Positions 46,333-58,027 of a DNA stretch of 64,000 bases are shown piece by piece (within the stretch, counting starts at the first letter, position 1; each line of letters opens with the position of its first letter). The stretch comes from Neonectria sp. B-13 (Eukaryota > Ascomycota > Sordariomycetes > Hypocreales > Nectriaceae), in NCBI GenBank assembly GCA_002682825.1, contig NOKP01000004.1:2167607-2231606 (forward strand). The letters are read 5' to 3'. A program made the position numbers and the translations under genes. The notes under the pieces are model-generated. The model was not told where the DNA came from, ran no database searches, and was given only the letters and a program-made list of their open reading frames with translations.

Positions 46333-48509
46333 TCATTGGATTATCCAGCCGTCGCCATCCTCGTCCGAGTCGCCCTCAACCTCATCCTCGGCATCGATGA
46401 GAGCCATCTGCACGAATCGACGCACCCACTCCTCCTGCGCCGGGTCAAGTCCGGCCGGGTTGTTGACGATGATGTTGTTGTTGTTATTGTTGTCCACGTG
46501 CTGCTGTCCCTGGTTCTGTGGCTGCTGCTGCTGCAGTCGCTGATTCTGACGCTGTCGATTCGCAACACCTGCGCCGGCACCGCCGCCACCACCACCTCGA
46601 CCTGCTCCTACGCCTCCTCTTCCTCGCCCTGGAGCCCCGGCTGCCCCTCTGCCACCTCCTCTAGCGCCACGCCCACGTCCTGGAGCGCCCCGGTGTGGCC
46701 CATTGCCGCGAGCTGCAGGCTGAGGTGCGTCTGGCGCAGCCGGGGGAACCGGTCGGTGGCCGTTGCGGCCGTCTCGGGGTTGGTTGTCCACGAGCCGGAG
46801 AACGAGGGGCGCTTCACGAGCCACGGCGACGGCCTGGCCTTGTTCGGCGAGCTGTCGGTTGTTGTTATTGAGGGCATCGTTGTTGGCGTTGTTCTCCTCA
46901 GGCTCCGCATCGCTCTCATCCGACGCAACGTCTACTAGCTCGATCTCTGCAGCTTCGGCATCCGGCTGGTTCGCGGCAGGTCCCCGTCCGCCCACGAACC
47001 CCAGACCCACGTCGTCGCCGTCACCGCCTTCGAGCTCCCACAGACGCATAAAGCACGACGTGACCTTGCCGCCAGTCTGCGTATTGTAGTGACGATAGGG
47101 GTTCGTCGGGTCTAGCCAGGCAGAGCATAGGTAGCAAAAGTGGGTGTCGCATCGTGAGCAGATCATGTGGTTGCAGCCGTGCGTCTTCTGCGCCGGGGCA
47201 TTGCACGTCGGGCACGGGCTGGTGTGAAGCTGGAGATACTCGATCGAGGCCTTCTCCTCCTCGCTGAGTTCGCCCGTGTTGCGCCGGGGCTGGCAGCGAA
47301 TAAACTCGCCGTGCCAGGACTGAAGGCACCGACCACAGAAGGCGAAGCCACAGTCTTCGCAGACGGACAACTGGTCTGCTGGGTTGAACCTTTTGACAGG
47401 CTTCTTGGTTTTTTTGCCTTCATTTTCGTCCTCTTCCTCGTCCCCATGGTCGGATTCGGCGTCCGATGATTCAACAAATTCAAGGCCCGTCGGCTTTTTG
47501 TGACGTTTTGAACGAGCAGCGCCGTTGCACCATTGGCGGGGACAGTAGATGGTGTTCTTGTCGGACTCGAGCTCTGTTTTGTATTTGAGGGTGACGTAGC
47601 GCTTAACCATCTCCTCGGATAGTCCAATCTGTAAGAGCTCGCTGGGGCTGACGGAGACCTTGGGCTTCTTGGTCTGTTTTGACGACGGGGCGTCTTGGAC
47701 TTGAGCTTTGGAACGTTCCCTTGCACAGTTGGGAGCCAGACACCGTACGGTTGAGAGGTTGCCATCGTTGATAGCATCATTGTAGAAATCCTGGAGGCAC
47801 TGGAGGCAGAATATGTGACCACAGTCCAACATTTTATGACACTTGGTGCCCTTCTTAGGGTCTAGACGGCATGTCAGTTTCGATTCCTCCCATGGCAAGT
47901 GTTTTGACTATAGGGGGACCTACCTAGGCAAACGCCACAATCAAATGTCTCCTTCTCGAAGGCGTCCTTCTTGGCCTTGATATCGTGATCCAACACGGCA
48001 AGCTTGTGCTCCGGGTCGACGTGGAGCGTGCCATTTGGTGTGATAGTCCCAAAGACATCCTCGGCAGCTCGTTGGATGTGGTCAATGTACGTGAAGGCAA
48101 CCATGTCACGGCCAATCTCGTCCCACAACCGAGGTCCATCGTCCTCAAGTCTCTTGATGGTTTCCGGGGCCAGCCACTGGGGAGTAGTTGAGATGGCGAT
48201 CTGGGGAGGGACATCTACAGGGTAGCCATCTGGGAGACGGATGCGAAGGCACAGCGACGGGAGGTGGGAGACTTCAAGCGAGTCGACCTCGGGCTGGGCG
48301 TTGTCGACGGGCGGACCGGCGACATTGAGGCCGGGCAGAGTGTGGGCGGAAGCCGCTGGAAAGGTGACGGTGATGGGCGCGGCAGGCTCAACGGGGAGTT
48401 CTATCTCGAAGGTGAAGAGGTCCTTTTTGTCGGAACGTCGAATCTCGGGAAAGATGGCCTCGAGGGCCCCGAGTTCGACGTGGCGAGGATCATCGCTGTC
48501 GTCGACCAT
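46333..48509 (-). CDS. RWD-RBR E3 ubiquitin ligase (RNF14/Itt1-type) with RGG and poly-Asn tail
   Basis: Two exons, 48509-47924 and 47861-46333, give 704 aa; the 62-nt intron cuts the first RING. An RWD domain lies at about residues 8-155. RING1 starts at CGVCLDPKKGTKCHKML near residue 192 and continues CGHIFCLQCLQDF. The in-between-RING region holds IYCPRQWC and CEDCGFAFCGRC. RING2 is SPCPTCNAPAQKTHGCNHMIC; the cysteine in HGCNHM is in the place of the ubiquitin-accepting cysteine of RBR ligases. This order matches RNF14 and yeast Itt1. From about residue 550 the tail is Arg/Gly-rich (GRGRGARGGGRG) and then Gln/Asn-rich, features of RNA-binding or condensate-forming proteins and not usual in RNF14. 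RNF14/Itt1 act at stalled ribosomes and termination factors, which an RNA-binding tail would suit; that link is inference. Confidence 0.92.
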
Positions 48510-49585
48510 TGTGAGTGTGAATGTTGGTGTTGAGAGTGGCAGGGTTCATCATCCAGGGTCCACGTCCACGGGATGGCGAGTGAGATAGGTGGCGAGAGAG
48601 GATGAGGCAGACAGGGAGAGCGCCGGAACATAAGATCCCAGTTTGCTTGAGTCGCTGCTAGGCCGCCGTCATGATCGTCGTGGTGGAGAAGAGGACTGGA
48701 CAGGCAGAGACATGGACAGAAGGAGGACAGAAGCTATCAAAGAAGGATAGAGAATTCCAACCTAAAAAAAAAAAGAAACAAGATTGTGCGCGTGTTGCTG
48801 GTTATCAGGTCTCGCCCGGTGTGGATTCGGGATGATAGCTGGCCGGCAGTGATGACTCCTTCGCCGTGTGTGCGTCGGTTGACGGTGGCCGATTTGAAGT
48901 TGACGAGGTGGAGTTTACAAATGGTGATCCTCATTGCCTTGCGTCGCCACTATGGCTAGCTAGATTTGGCACATGCTCTAGGCCGTTGTGGTATAGTAAT
49001 GATGACTAATGCGCATTCCTATGGGTTCTGGCACTCGCTTGTTGCGTCTGTCCCGCGCCACCAGATACCTTGAATCTCAGTACGAATAGGGTGGTGTTCA
49101 GTCTTGCGAGGTCCAATATCTAAAAACTGAGCATAGAAGCCCGCAACAATACCGTTCCCATGCTCGACAGTACAGAATCAGATGGGCGAATAATAGAATC
49201 GGTACAACAATGTAAGAAATTGAAAACTCTTTCAATTCGCAGCCACGTACGGATATCTCCCACCAGGTCCCAATCTTCATCCCAAAAAGCACGCGGCTGA
49301 TGTCTCCTCCACAGCACGCCACGCCACGCCACGCCACGCCACGCCACCTTGATCCTGCACCCAGCCACAAGCCACAACCGCGCTGCGCAGCAAACACCTC
49401 CATCATCCCGCTGCAGGAGAGCACGACCTACGACATCGTACATCACCACCACCTCCAAGACGCCCACCACCTCGCTTTCTGCGTAGGGCGCGGGTCTGTC
49501 TCTATTACTTACCCACCGCATCGAGACCCTCTATAAAGCTCTCCTTTGAAGCATGCGGCGTTGAGAGACCCAAAACCTGCCCGTC
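48510..49585. promoter_or_regulatory. Divergent promoter region of RBR ligase and dolichyldiphosphatase
   Basis: A 1.08-kb interval between two head-to-head start codons. It includes an A11 run near 48766 and an (ACGCC)6 tract. No gene recognised. Confidence 0.55.
49316..49345. repeat. (ACGCC)6 pentanucleotide repeat
   Basis: Six perfect ACGCC copies lie 241 bp before the dolichyldiphosphatase start codon. Confidence 0.9.
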
Positions 49586-50381
49586 ATGGACGACTCCCCG
49601 CCCCTCGCCTCGCTCTCCGTCACCCACGTCTACTATGTAACTTGAACCCTTTCTTTCGCAATCAACTGTTCCGTTCCATACACTAACACGGCTTCTCCCG
49701 CAGGACCCCGACGACAATCTCTCCCTCGTCTGTGCCTACCTCGCCCTCCTCCCCCAGGCCCTCTGCGTCGTCTACGCCACGCTCGTCCTCTTCACGCGCG
49801 AGGCCGAAGTCGCCCTCATGTTCGCCGGCCAGCTCGCCTGCGAGGCCATCAACTTCGCCCTAAAGCGTCTGATCAAGGAGGAGCGCCCGCGCCGCATCCA
49901 CGGCAAGGGCTACGGCATGCCCAGCTCCCACGCGCAGTTCCTCGCCTTCTGGAGTATCTCCCTCGCCCTGTTCCTGCTCGTTCGCCACCGTCCGCCCCCC
50001 GTCCTGCGCGGCCGCGCCGCCAGCAGCGTCCACCGGCCCTGGTCTCTCCTCGAGCGCTGCGCCCTGAGTGCTGTCGGCTTCGCCATTGCCGCCGCCACCG
50101 CCTGGAGCAGGGTCTATCTCAATTACCATACCACCAAGCAGGTCCTTGTGGGCTGCACCGCTGGAGTGGTCAGTGCGGTGGGGTGGTTCGGCATCACCGC
50201 CATCGTGCGCGAGATTGGACTCTTGCACTGGGCCCTGGAGACCCCCCTTGCAAGAGCTTTCAGAGTGAGAGACCTTGTGGTCGAGGAGGACATTAGCCAG
50301 GCTGGATGGGAGAAATGGGAGGAGAAGAGGGCGGAAGCAGCATCTTCGAAGACTCAGAAGAAGAAGAAGAAGACTCCTTAG
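49586..50381 (+). CDS. CAX4: Dolichyldiphosphatase (CAX4/CWH8/DOLPP1-type PAP2)
   Basis: Two exons, 49586-49636 and 49704-50381, give 242 aa, the family's usual length. The three PAP2 phosphatase motifs are present: KRLIKEERPR (KX6RP, about residue 72), PSSHAQ (about 90) and SRVYLNYHTTKQV (about 150), with Gln instead of Asp after the catalytic histidine as is normal for this family. Four to five hydrophobic segments flank them. The enzyme hydrolyses dolichyl diphosphate on the lumenal face of the endoplasmic reticulum, recycling the lipid carrier for N-glycosylation. The C-terminus ends in a lysine cluster (KTQKKKKKTP), possibly an ER-retrieval type signal. The first exon codes for 17 residues only; MDDSPPLASLS matches the family's acidic start. 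Confidence 0.93.
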
Positions 50382-50858
50382 TAGCAAATATGCAACGGAG
50401 ACCTGTTAATACATAATTGCCGCCTTGAGACCGAGCCAACTCCTTGTCGTTTTTGTAGGTGGCCACTTTCACACGACACTCAAGATACCGGCTTTATGAA
50501 CAATGCCAAATGTTCAAGCCCAGAGCCACTTCAAGTTGATTCCTCTTGTGAGGTTCATTTCTATCTAAGTGTCCACCAGTCGGGCCTGCTTGCAGACCCA
50601 TGACCATGCCATCCTCCTGAGAACTAAAGAGCTACCGCATGCCCGCCTGAAAAGCTGATGAGAGGCCCCATCCCAAGCCATAAATATCCACCCAAGTCCC
50701 GTAGGACGCAACAAAAAATGTACATGGAGAATTTCAATCGAGTCATCAAAGGTCGTGAAACAAACCATCCAAGTCTACCATGCTTAGACTATCCAAACAA
50801 TAACGCCGCCATTCCTAAAGTACAAACAAGACGCTCTTAAGGAGACACGTCGTTAACA
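50382..50858. other. Intergenic, convergent 3' ends
   Basis: A 477-bp spacer between the dolichyldiphosphatase and the seven-helix protein stop codons. No gene recognised. Confidence 0.6.
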
Positions 50859-52897
50859 CTAGATCCAAGCTTCCTTGATTGTCTCAGGCCCAGCTCGTGA
50901 GCCGGTCCGACTATGCGGTGCCCGGGAGCTCACAGACGCGTTTCTCGACACGTGTGAGCTTTTGGACCCCGTGCGATAATGATTTAGCCGGTTGTCCGGT
51001 GGGCTGTAGACATCGGGACTGAGAGTCAGCACGTCGTCGTCCTCCTCCTCGCGAGTCCGGCTGGCAGGCACGGGGGGGAGTTCTTTGTTGCGCTGCTCCT
51101 CTTGGATCGCCTCCTCATCCGGGAGAGTAATGACAGTAATGCCTAGCGGACTCGGCTTCTTGGGGCCCAAAGCCGCCGGGGTATCTGGGCACCCAAGGTC
51201 ATGCACCTTGTTCAAGTCTTCGGGAAATGTCGAGGTGGGAGGTGGCATGTCACCAACGTTGGACAGCCTGAGCCCAATTTGGACGGTGGCAGATGACACC
51301 ATTGATGATCCTCGTTGGTGGTGTAGTTGCGCGGAGTTGTGGAAGGTTGGCGGTGCAAGGAGGCGATCTGTTGAGCCTCTTGGCATATCATCCTGGGGCG
51401 GTGGGGGAGCATAGGTAGTAGTGGGAAGAAGGAAATGGGACTTGGGCAGAAGAAGTTCTCCAGAGGCGGGGATCTTGCTATACCAACTCTTTGTAAGAGC
51501 CTTCAGCGTGGATTTCCTCGGCATCCGAGCAGGCTCGGGTGATTTGGGGAAGGATGTAGGTGGGCAAATGATGCCGAGACTTGGAACATGGTGATCCCCA
51601 CTTCTGGGTGTACCAAGCATGTCTGGCGTGTCAGGGACCTCGGCCTCGCCATTGACTGACCTCCGATGTTGCGACGGAGGTGAGAGGGGCTGAGCAAGCT
51701 GAAGTCCAAAGTCGAAATTGCTCGACCCGCCATCATAGAACCCCTTCTCGAAGGTTCGTGTGTCTGTCCCATCCCACTCACTAGGGCCAATTGTTGAGGT
51801 CTTGCTCGACCTGAGGAACAGGTACAGGCTGCCTGTCAGGAGGCCGGAAAGGTTTACGACTACGGCAGCCACCATCGACGCCTGCAACGTCTGGTCGCCC
51901 TCAACCTTCCCAAAGGAAAGGAGGAAGAAGAAAGGGATCATGAGCGTCTTCTTATTGTTAGCAATGGTTTGACGTATCAGGGAAAATCGGATACTCACGT
52001 TGGTGACGATGGCAACCACCAGGAAGTAGACCATACGAGAGGCTTCAATGCGCTCTGTGGGCCCCATGTTGGTTGCTTTCATCAGCTTGACGGAGATTAC
52101 AATTGCTTCGATAAGCAGGATGACGACGGCAGTGATGAGGATGCCAAAACATGCCAGCTTGTAATGCTGCAAAAACCAGACCAGGCAAGCAAAGCAGAAG
52201 TTTGGGGGTCGCACTGCAAAGGTGACAAGGTAGGTAACCAGCAGGCAAAGCCCAACAACGACGATGCAAATGAGGACGTTCCATTTGCCACGAGACGGAA
52301 ATGCACGTCGTTTCAGGGCTCTGATTGACAGTTCAAGCCCGAAAGCCACCTGGAGGTATGGAGTGATGAAGAATGCTAGAGCATATTAGCAGACTGAAGG
52401 ATAGCATATTGCATTGTCGAGCGTACCTGGTAGCATGAGCTGGGAGGTTTTGGTGCATCCAAGGACCATGAGTGCCTCTAATCCCTTAGACTGAGAAATG
52501 GAAAAGACGATTGCTTGGACGGTGATGCCGCAGGATAGAACGAAGGGGAAGACCTCAGCAGGGCCAATGACTTTGAGCCAAGATGATCTAAAGAGAAGGC
52601 ACCGTCAGTATTGTGGTGAAGAATTCCAGAAACCGGATCTTACCTGAGATTCCACTTCGGGTCGGATCTCTTGGCTGTCATCCATGACTTCCAAAAGATG
52701 CCCGCAGCTGTGACAAACGCGGCGACAGCATTGAAGCCTGCAAGAACGATTATTGACGTTCGAACCGACTCGGCCGCAGCAAATTTGAGCTCGTTGGCCC
52801 AGGCAGAGGTGGTGTTTGTCTCGAAGCGAAAGCCATCCGAGCCATCCCTCGTCCAGAGGTCCTCGGCTCGTGGCGTGTTCCAGTTGCCGCTGTCCAT
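50859..52897 (-). CDS. Seven-helix fungal membrane protein, GPCR-like layout, function unknown
   Basis: Exons 52897-52644, 52587-52427 and 52375-50859 give 643 aa. Hydrophobic helices are visible at SIIVLAGFNAVAAFVTAAGIF, VIGPAEVFPFVLSCGITV, the LMVLGCTK to LQVAFGLEL region, WNVLICIVVVGLCLLVTYLV, FGILITAVVILLIEAIVISV, MVYFLVVAIVTN and MVAAVVVNLSGLLTGSLYLF. A short N-terminus with an NTT glycosylation site precedes them, and a ~300-residue hydrophilic Ser/Pro-rich tail follows. That is the layout of a seven-transmembrane receptor, but I recognise no GPCR class motif. Within the last exon, 51953-52000 reads GTGAGT...GCTAAC...AAG, a 48-nt candidate intron that keeps the frame (627 aa if removed). 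The frame stays open without ATG to about 53020, so an upstream exon is possible. Confidence 0.75.
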
Positions 52898-55800
52898 GTT
52901 TTCGGGGTCCTCGGTAGCCGGAAATGTAAGAATTAAGTGTAGAAGATTAACACAAGCTTCAAGCCCGAGCAGTGCCGGCACTGCGTTATCGTCTAGACCA
53001 TCTAACGAGTAGACATGTCGCGATGCCTAACGTTGGGAGACGATGGAAGGGCCAGCGGGCAGAGAACGACGCCTTTGGCGAGAGGTTTGACTCGAGACAG
53101 GAAGGGTGACAGGAAGGGTGACTTGGGCGCTAAGTAGCAGAAGATATGCAGGTCCCGAATCGCAGACCAGGCCGGTTGGGTCAAACACACAAAGAGTATC
53201 TGGAAAAGAGGGAAAAGAACCAAGTAACAAGAATAGACAAATGTGCAGTTGTTGCAAAAGGCTCCTGGCCCACGAAAGAGAGACGAAACGGAAGTGGTTG
53301 ATGCGAGGAGAGCTGGATGACGATGAATGCAGAGGGACGCAGTAGATCTAAATGCTTCCGTCGGCACGACACCGAGCCGATCAATTCCCAAACATGTAGA
53401 GAGTCTGCACGAAGTAGACCCCTGTTCGACTGCTCGGCCGGACATGGGTTCGCCGTCTATGATGGTGTTTTGGCGTTTGCATTTTGTGGGTGAAGCCCCT
53501 GGGGGCGATAATGCTGGTCACAGGCGATGATACCCAAGGCCGCAACAGGGGATCTAGACTGCGTGCGCCGCGAGGGCCGTTGTAATATTGCACGTTAAGT
53601 GCCGCATCTAGTTTGTGTCCAGCGCGATGGCTAAGGTGGCGGTCCCGACTCCGAGTTCCCGGGGGAGATTTAGCAGATTGGAGCTTGATGGCATTGATGG
53701 CAATACCGCTTGCAGTATCACTTGCAACATCGAATTGATTGCAGCTTGCAGCCGATATGAGTTCCCATCGTCCGTATTGCATGAATGTGGATGGCGGCCT
53801 GTCAATCATCGTCGAGTGGCAGGTCTCAGTGGACGCCAGCCTCAATGCACGTTGAGTGATGCCCCGGGACAGCGAAGATCCCACCTGGATGACACCCACG
53901 GTTCTTTTTCGATACGAGTCATTGGAACACAAACAGAAATCGGAGCCAAGACGATGGTAGGCAGAAAATCAAGGGAAAAAAGCAAGACGTGGGGGGGGCT
54001 AGACAAGACCGGTGGCAAAGGCTGAAGCATTGCTGGAACAAGATGGAGTTTCGAGATGTTGGATGGCAGGAGGTGAGGTTGAGAAAGAATCTAGCGCTAA
54101 GCTGCATCAGGCTTGGCACGGCCTCCTGACATCCTGGGCACCGGGACCAGCAGCGACTAAGCAGCACTCGCTTCGACGATAAAACAAAGCCCGACAGGGG
54201 AGGCCGCCAGGGGAGGGGAAGGGAATAGGGGACCGCAGCCCTGAAGAGAAGAGTCAAGGAACTCGAGGACTCAAGGTAGGGTCCCCGATGGTCGGCAAGA
54301 CGGATCCGCAAGTTGCCGAAACCCTTTAGCCAACAGAGATGGTCAAACGTGACGGGGGGCCAGAATCTACAGTAGCAGTCTATCTGGCCTGTCAACCGGC
54401 GCTATAGCACTTACACATCCCCGGAATCATCCCGCTCGTTACCAAGACGGACTATGAATCAATGAGGCTATCAACACCGCGCCTCATCAGTCTGTTTCAA
54501 CGCTAAGCCTCTCAAGCCGAACCTCCCCTACCGATAGTATCTTAAGGTGCCACTTAGTAGGCAACTGAAAGCTTGCCTTCCCCTTGCCGAAGCAGCGCCA
54601 CCGTCACTCCCTCGCGAAGCTGTCATTGCTCTCCCACGCTCAGACTCTCAGACTCTCAAACCGCTCGCGGCCATACGCAGTGTATGTATGAGCGATCGAG
54701 GAGGTCCCCTGCCAGATTCTTGGCGAGCCGCACAAGCGAGATCTCTCTCCTTACTTCCCAATCCGCGTGCGGATGTGACAGGGCGATACGCGGGAGGGCA
54801 CCAAGCCTACCTTACCTTACCTAGCTGGATGGCGTGCGGCGGGCCAGACTAGCCCAAGTACAAATGGATCCAGGTCGCCCAGCACCAGTAAACCTGACAG
54901 CGACGGTTTCGAAGTTGTTCAGCCGCAGCGCCGTTCGTGCACCAGGTCTAAGAAAACGCCGGGTTATACGGGTGTTCGTGTCAGTCCCAGCAGGAGCCAG
55001 AATGCGCAACCGGCCAGCCAGCTCCACGACCAACGCCAATTCCCACAACGACCGGGCCCGGTCCCTTGCTAATAGCAATAGCATCATAGTAGACGACCAG
55101 CAAAAGCGATAGGGTTGGCACGCGATGTCACCGAGGGCTCGGGCCCCGAGCCCCGCGCAATCAACCTGCGACCGGAACAGCGAAGTTCTGCTAGGCTGGA
55201 TCGGCAACTCTTAAGCAACGGGCCCTGGACTAGCTGCCGGTTTGCCCGAAGCTCTGGGGTAGCAGTGAGCACCCAGCAGTCAGCGCTCTGAAGGCCTCTG
55301 GGTCTGGGCCCTGACTATTATCCTTCTTCCTCTTCTACGGTGGGAACCCCGCGTGCTGGGACCTCTCTTGTTCTTGTAGGGCCCCTTGTCCACATCCCCT
55401 GTCCTGTCCCTTTCTGCCAGGCCTCCACTTCCTAAGCCCTGAGCGGAGGAGGTCTCCGAAACGGGACAGAAGGCTGTCAAGGACTCAAATAGTTTTCTTT
55501 GGTTCGATGCTACCGTGTGCTCAATGCTGCTGCTGAGGGCTAACGAGGGTTGCAGTAGGTGGAACGGCCACGATAAGACTAAGCTACCCTATGGTGCGGC
55601 GTGCCCAAGCTTGCTAGAGCTCTTGTTGCCGGGTCGAGCCAGGCAGGAAGGGAGACAGACAGCTCTTATACGAACAATGCGAGAATAATCTGAGACGACG
55701 ACTCCAGGGTGGCCAAGCTAAGCTCTCTTCCTCACTGCTCTCCCTCCCCGTATAGGCGGATGGGACGCTTACATACACACAAGGCGTCGTTTTGCGCCCT

Positions 55801-57214
55801 GGTGACCCAAAGGATCTGATTGAGAAAGAGGACTCTCATCTTCGTAGCCCGACGTTCCATGGCCCGCCACCGAGTCATAACCACCAGCAATCGTAGACAA
55901 GAGGCAACCGCAAAACAGGGCAGAACCGCATATGTTTGCAAGCCCTCCCACCTTTTGCACAATGATCCGAGGCCCAAGTACAGTGCGTCTGCTGATTGAA
56001 GACCGGACACAAAGGTCCGCGCAGCACATGTTAGGCGGTTGGACACTCAGATCTCCATGTCATGATGGAGGGGCAACCAATCGCGAAGGCACCGCCACTG
56101 ATGCACAGGAAGGAAGGAAGCACGGAAGTTAGCAAGCAAACATCGGACCAAGGAAAAGCCACCGTAACCACGTAGGGAATGCCTGCATCAAACCGCGAGT
56201 CTTTTGGCTGGCATGTACCATTCCTCGTTCGTGCAAAAACCACATGCAATTTTTCCAAGTTGCGCTTCCTGGTTGCCTTGAACACAGTCGATTCTCCATA
56301 CAAACGTCATGATCTCCAGGACAAAACCGCCACAATCCCCATCCGATGTGGCGTTTGGCCGCCCATCGACCAAGTGCAAACCCCGCCAGCCCGGGAAGTG
56401 GAGCTTGACCGTCATCGAGAGCCTCAACCATCATCGGCAACGACAGGTAACTCGTGCGATTGCAGATCAGGCTCCCGCTGGTTCGTCTTGCAGCAGGAGC
56501 AGGAACACGGTGATGCGCAGGTCCCAAAATCGCTCAATGAGGAGAGCCGACGGAGCCCGCATGTTGCCTGCCCGCCATTGCCTGCCCCGCCATTGATTGT
56601 TCGCTCTTTTTACTCCGTACCTAAGTAGTAGCTGTAGCTTGCAGCTCGTAGCTCGTAGCTTTTTGCACGTAAGTGCACATGTCCCATGACGTGTTTGCTG
56701 CAACTCTGACAATGACGTCAATGAACCATTCAACCCACAGCGAATGAACGCCCCTCTGTCGGAATAGGCTCTAGAGCAGACCAATCCCATGCGTTTCAAT
56801 GTGGATCAATTGCAACGCAGACAAACATCACCTCCAAGCCGGAGAAGGACCAATTGTTCCTGCACCACAGGACTTCCGAAGTCTATGACGCTGTCGTCGT
56901 GTCGACCCTTCACATGATAGCCATCACGCCCTAAGGCTTGGTCAAGCTCGGTCAAGCCCGATCAAACCCAGTGTTTGATCGCCGATCGTTGTTTGGTTCG
57001 TTCTGGCCCCAAACAGATCAAACCCTCGATGACGATAAATGACAAGATGTGCCTGCTTTGTACCTGAGGCCAGTCCTCTATATAAACTCGACCACGCTCC
57101 TCTCAACCTCAATCTCTTTTCTTCTTCATCACACTCTACACTCTTCACACCTCAACAAGAACTCACAACCAACACACACAACTTTCAAATCACCAACCCA
57201 CAACCAACTTCACA
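52898..57214. other. Intergenic, divergent promoters (4.3 kb)
   Basis: Lies between the seven-helix gene (minus) and GRG-1 (plus). Frames up to ~180 codons occur but show no family motif and overlap on both strands. No transposon termini or RNA gene seen. The GRG-1 TATA box is at the far end. Short repeats of AGCTCGT occur near 56640. Confidence 0.55.
57079..57086 (+). promoter_or_regulatory. TATA box of GRG-1
   Basis: TATATAAA lies 129 bp before the GRG-1 start codon, followed by a long CT/CA-rich leader. Strong TATA boxes are usual in highly expressed, stress-regulated fungal genes. Confidence 0.7.
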
Positions 57215-57480
57215 ATGGATTCCGTCAAGCAAGGTGCCAACTACGTCTCGGAGCAGGTCCAGAAGGCCGCTTCCGGTGTCTCCAAGGAGGGTAACAAGGA
57301 GGTTGCCAAGGATAGCAACGCTTCCATCGGCACTCGGTAAGATTTCCTTCTTCCCACAACCTTCGATGTTATCGCGACTAACAAAACTTCAGTGCCTCTG
57401 CTGCCAAGGATGCCCTTGGTGACAAGACCAAGGAGACTGGCCACGATGCCAAGGCCGAGGGCCACAAGCAGGCCATCTAA
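57215..57480 (+). CDS. grg-1: Glucose-repressible protein GRG-1 / CCG-1
   Basis: Two exons, 57215-57336 and 57393-57480, give 69 aa, close to Neurospora GRG-1/CCG-1 (about 71). The protein is hydrophilic and rich in Lys, Ala and Asp. Family blocks are NYVSEQVQKAASGVSKEGNK, EVAKDSNASIGTR and AAKDALGDKTKETGHDAKAE. The short repeated KExxK pattern resembles LEA-like stress proteins. The Neurospora gene is induced by glucose starvation, conidiation and the circadian clock and is among its most abundant transcripts; the biochemical role is unknown. The 56-nt intron is in the position used by the family, after GTR. A TATA box and a long pyrimidine-rich leader (57085-57214) suggest strong expression. 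Confidence 0.93.
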
Positions 57481-58027
57481 GTTTGCCCCGCGAACGAAGG
57501 AGAGAAACGACATGTTTCCGACCGGTGGATGGCAGCTCAGCTCGTGAAGTGAGAGTCTGCACAGTTTTGGTTGGGACGACTGGCATTCAGATACCCTAAA
57601 TAGTTCCTTCAATCAACGAACTCTCAAACCCATTCCTTTTGCCTTTGTTTCTGCGTGCATGCTCTATCAGACGTCTTACCTGCTTCAGAATCAGAACAAC
57701 TCGAAGCGCATCCAGAAGGTGAGCAGTGAATCATTGATGCCTGTTGGGAATTATGAGCTTAGTGTTATGTACCTGTTTTCGAGATGTTTTTTTTTTTGTA
57801 ACCTTCTCTTGCACTACTGTTCATCTTCACACTTCACGGTGTGCTATCAGTTTCACCTGCGCCACCACATCTAACTAAACCGCAAAACTGACAACATACT
57901 CCCATACCGAGGTTGAGCCCATCGAAACGAGCAACGGCGATTATCTCGCCTAATCTAATCCTTCTATTGTAACAACTCGTCGCTCAACCGCAGCAGCTAC
58001 CACTCCCACTATCAAGCAGAGAAAAAG
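57481..58027. other. Intergenic (547 bp)
   Basis: 3' region of GRG-1 and upstream region of the next gene. It holds a T11 run near 57787. No gene recognised. Confidence 0.55.

Noticed and set aside
53381..54395. Minus-strand frames of 158-183 codons upstream of the seven-helix gene.
   Set aside because: Biased, Ser/Arg/Pro-rich text without motif; overlapped by plus-strand frames; no supporting splice signals.
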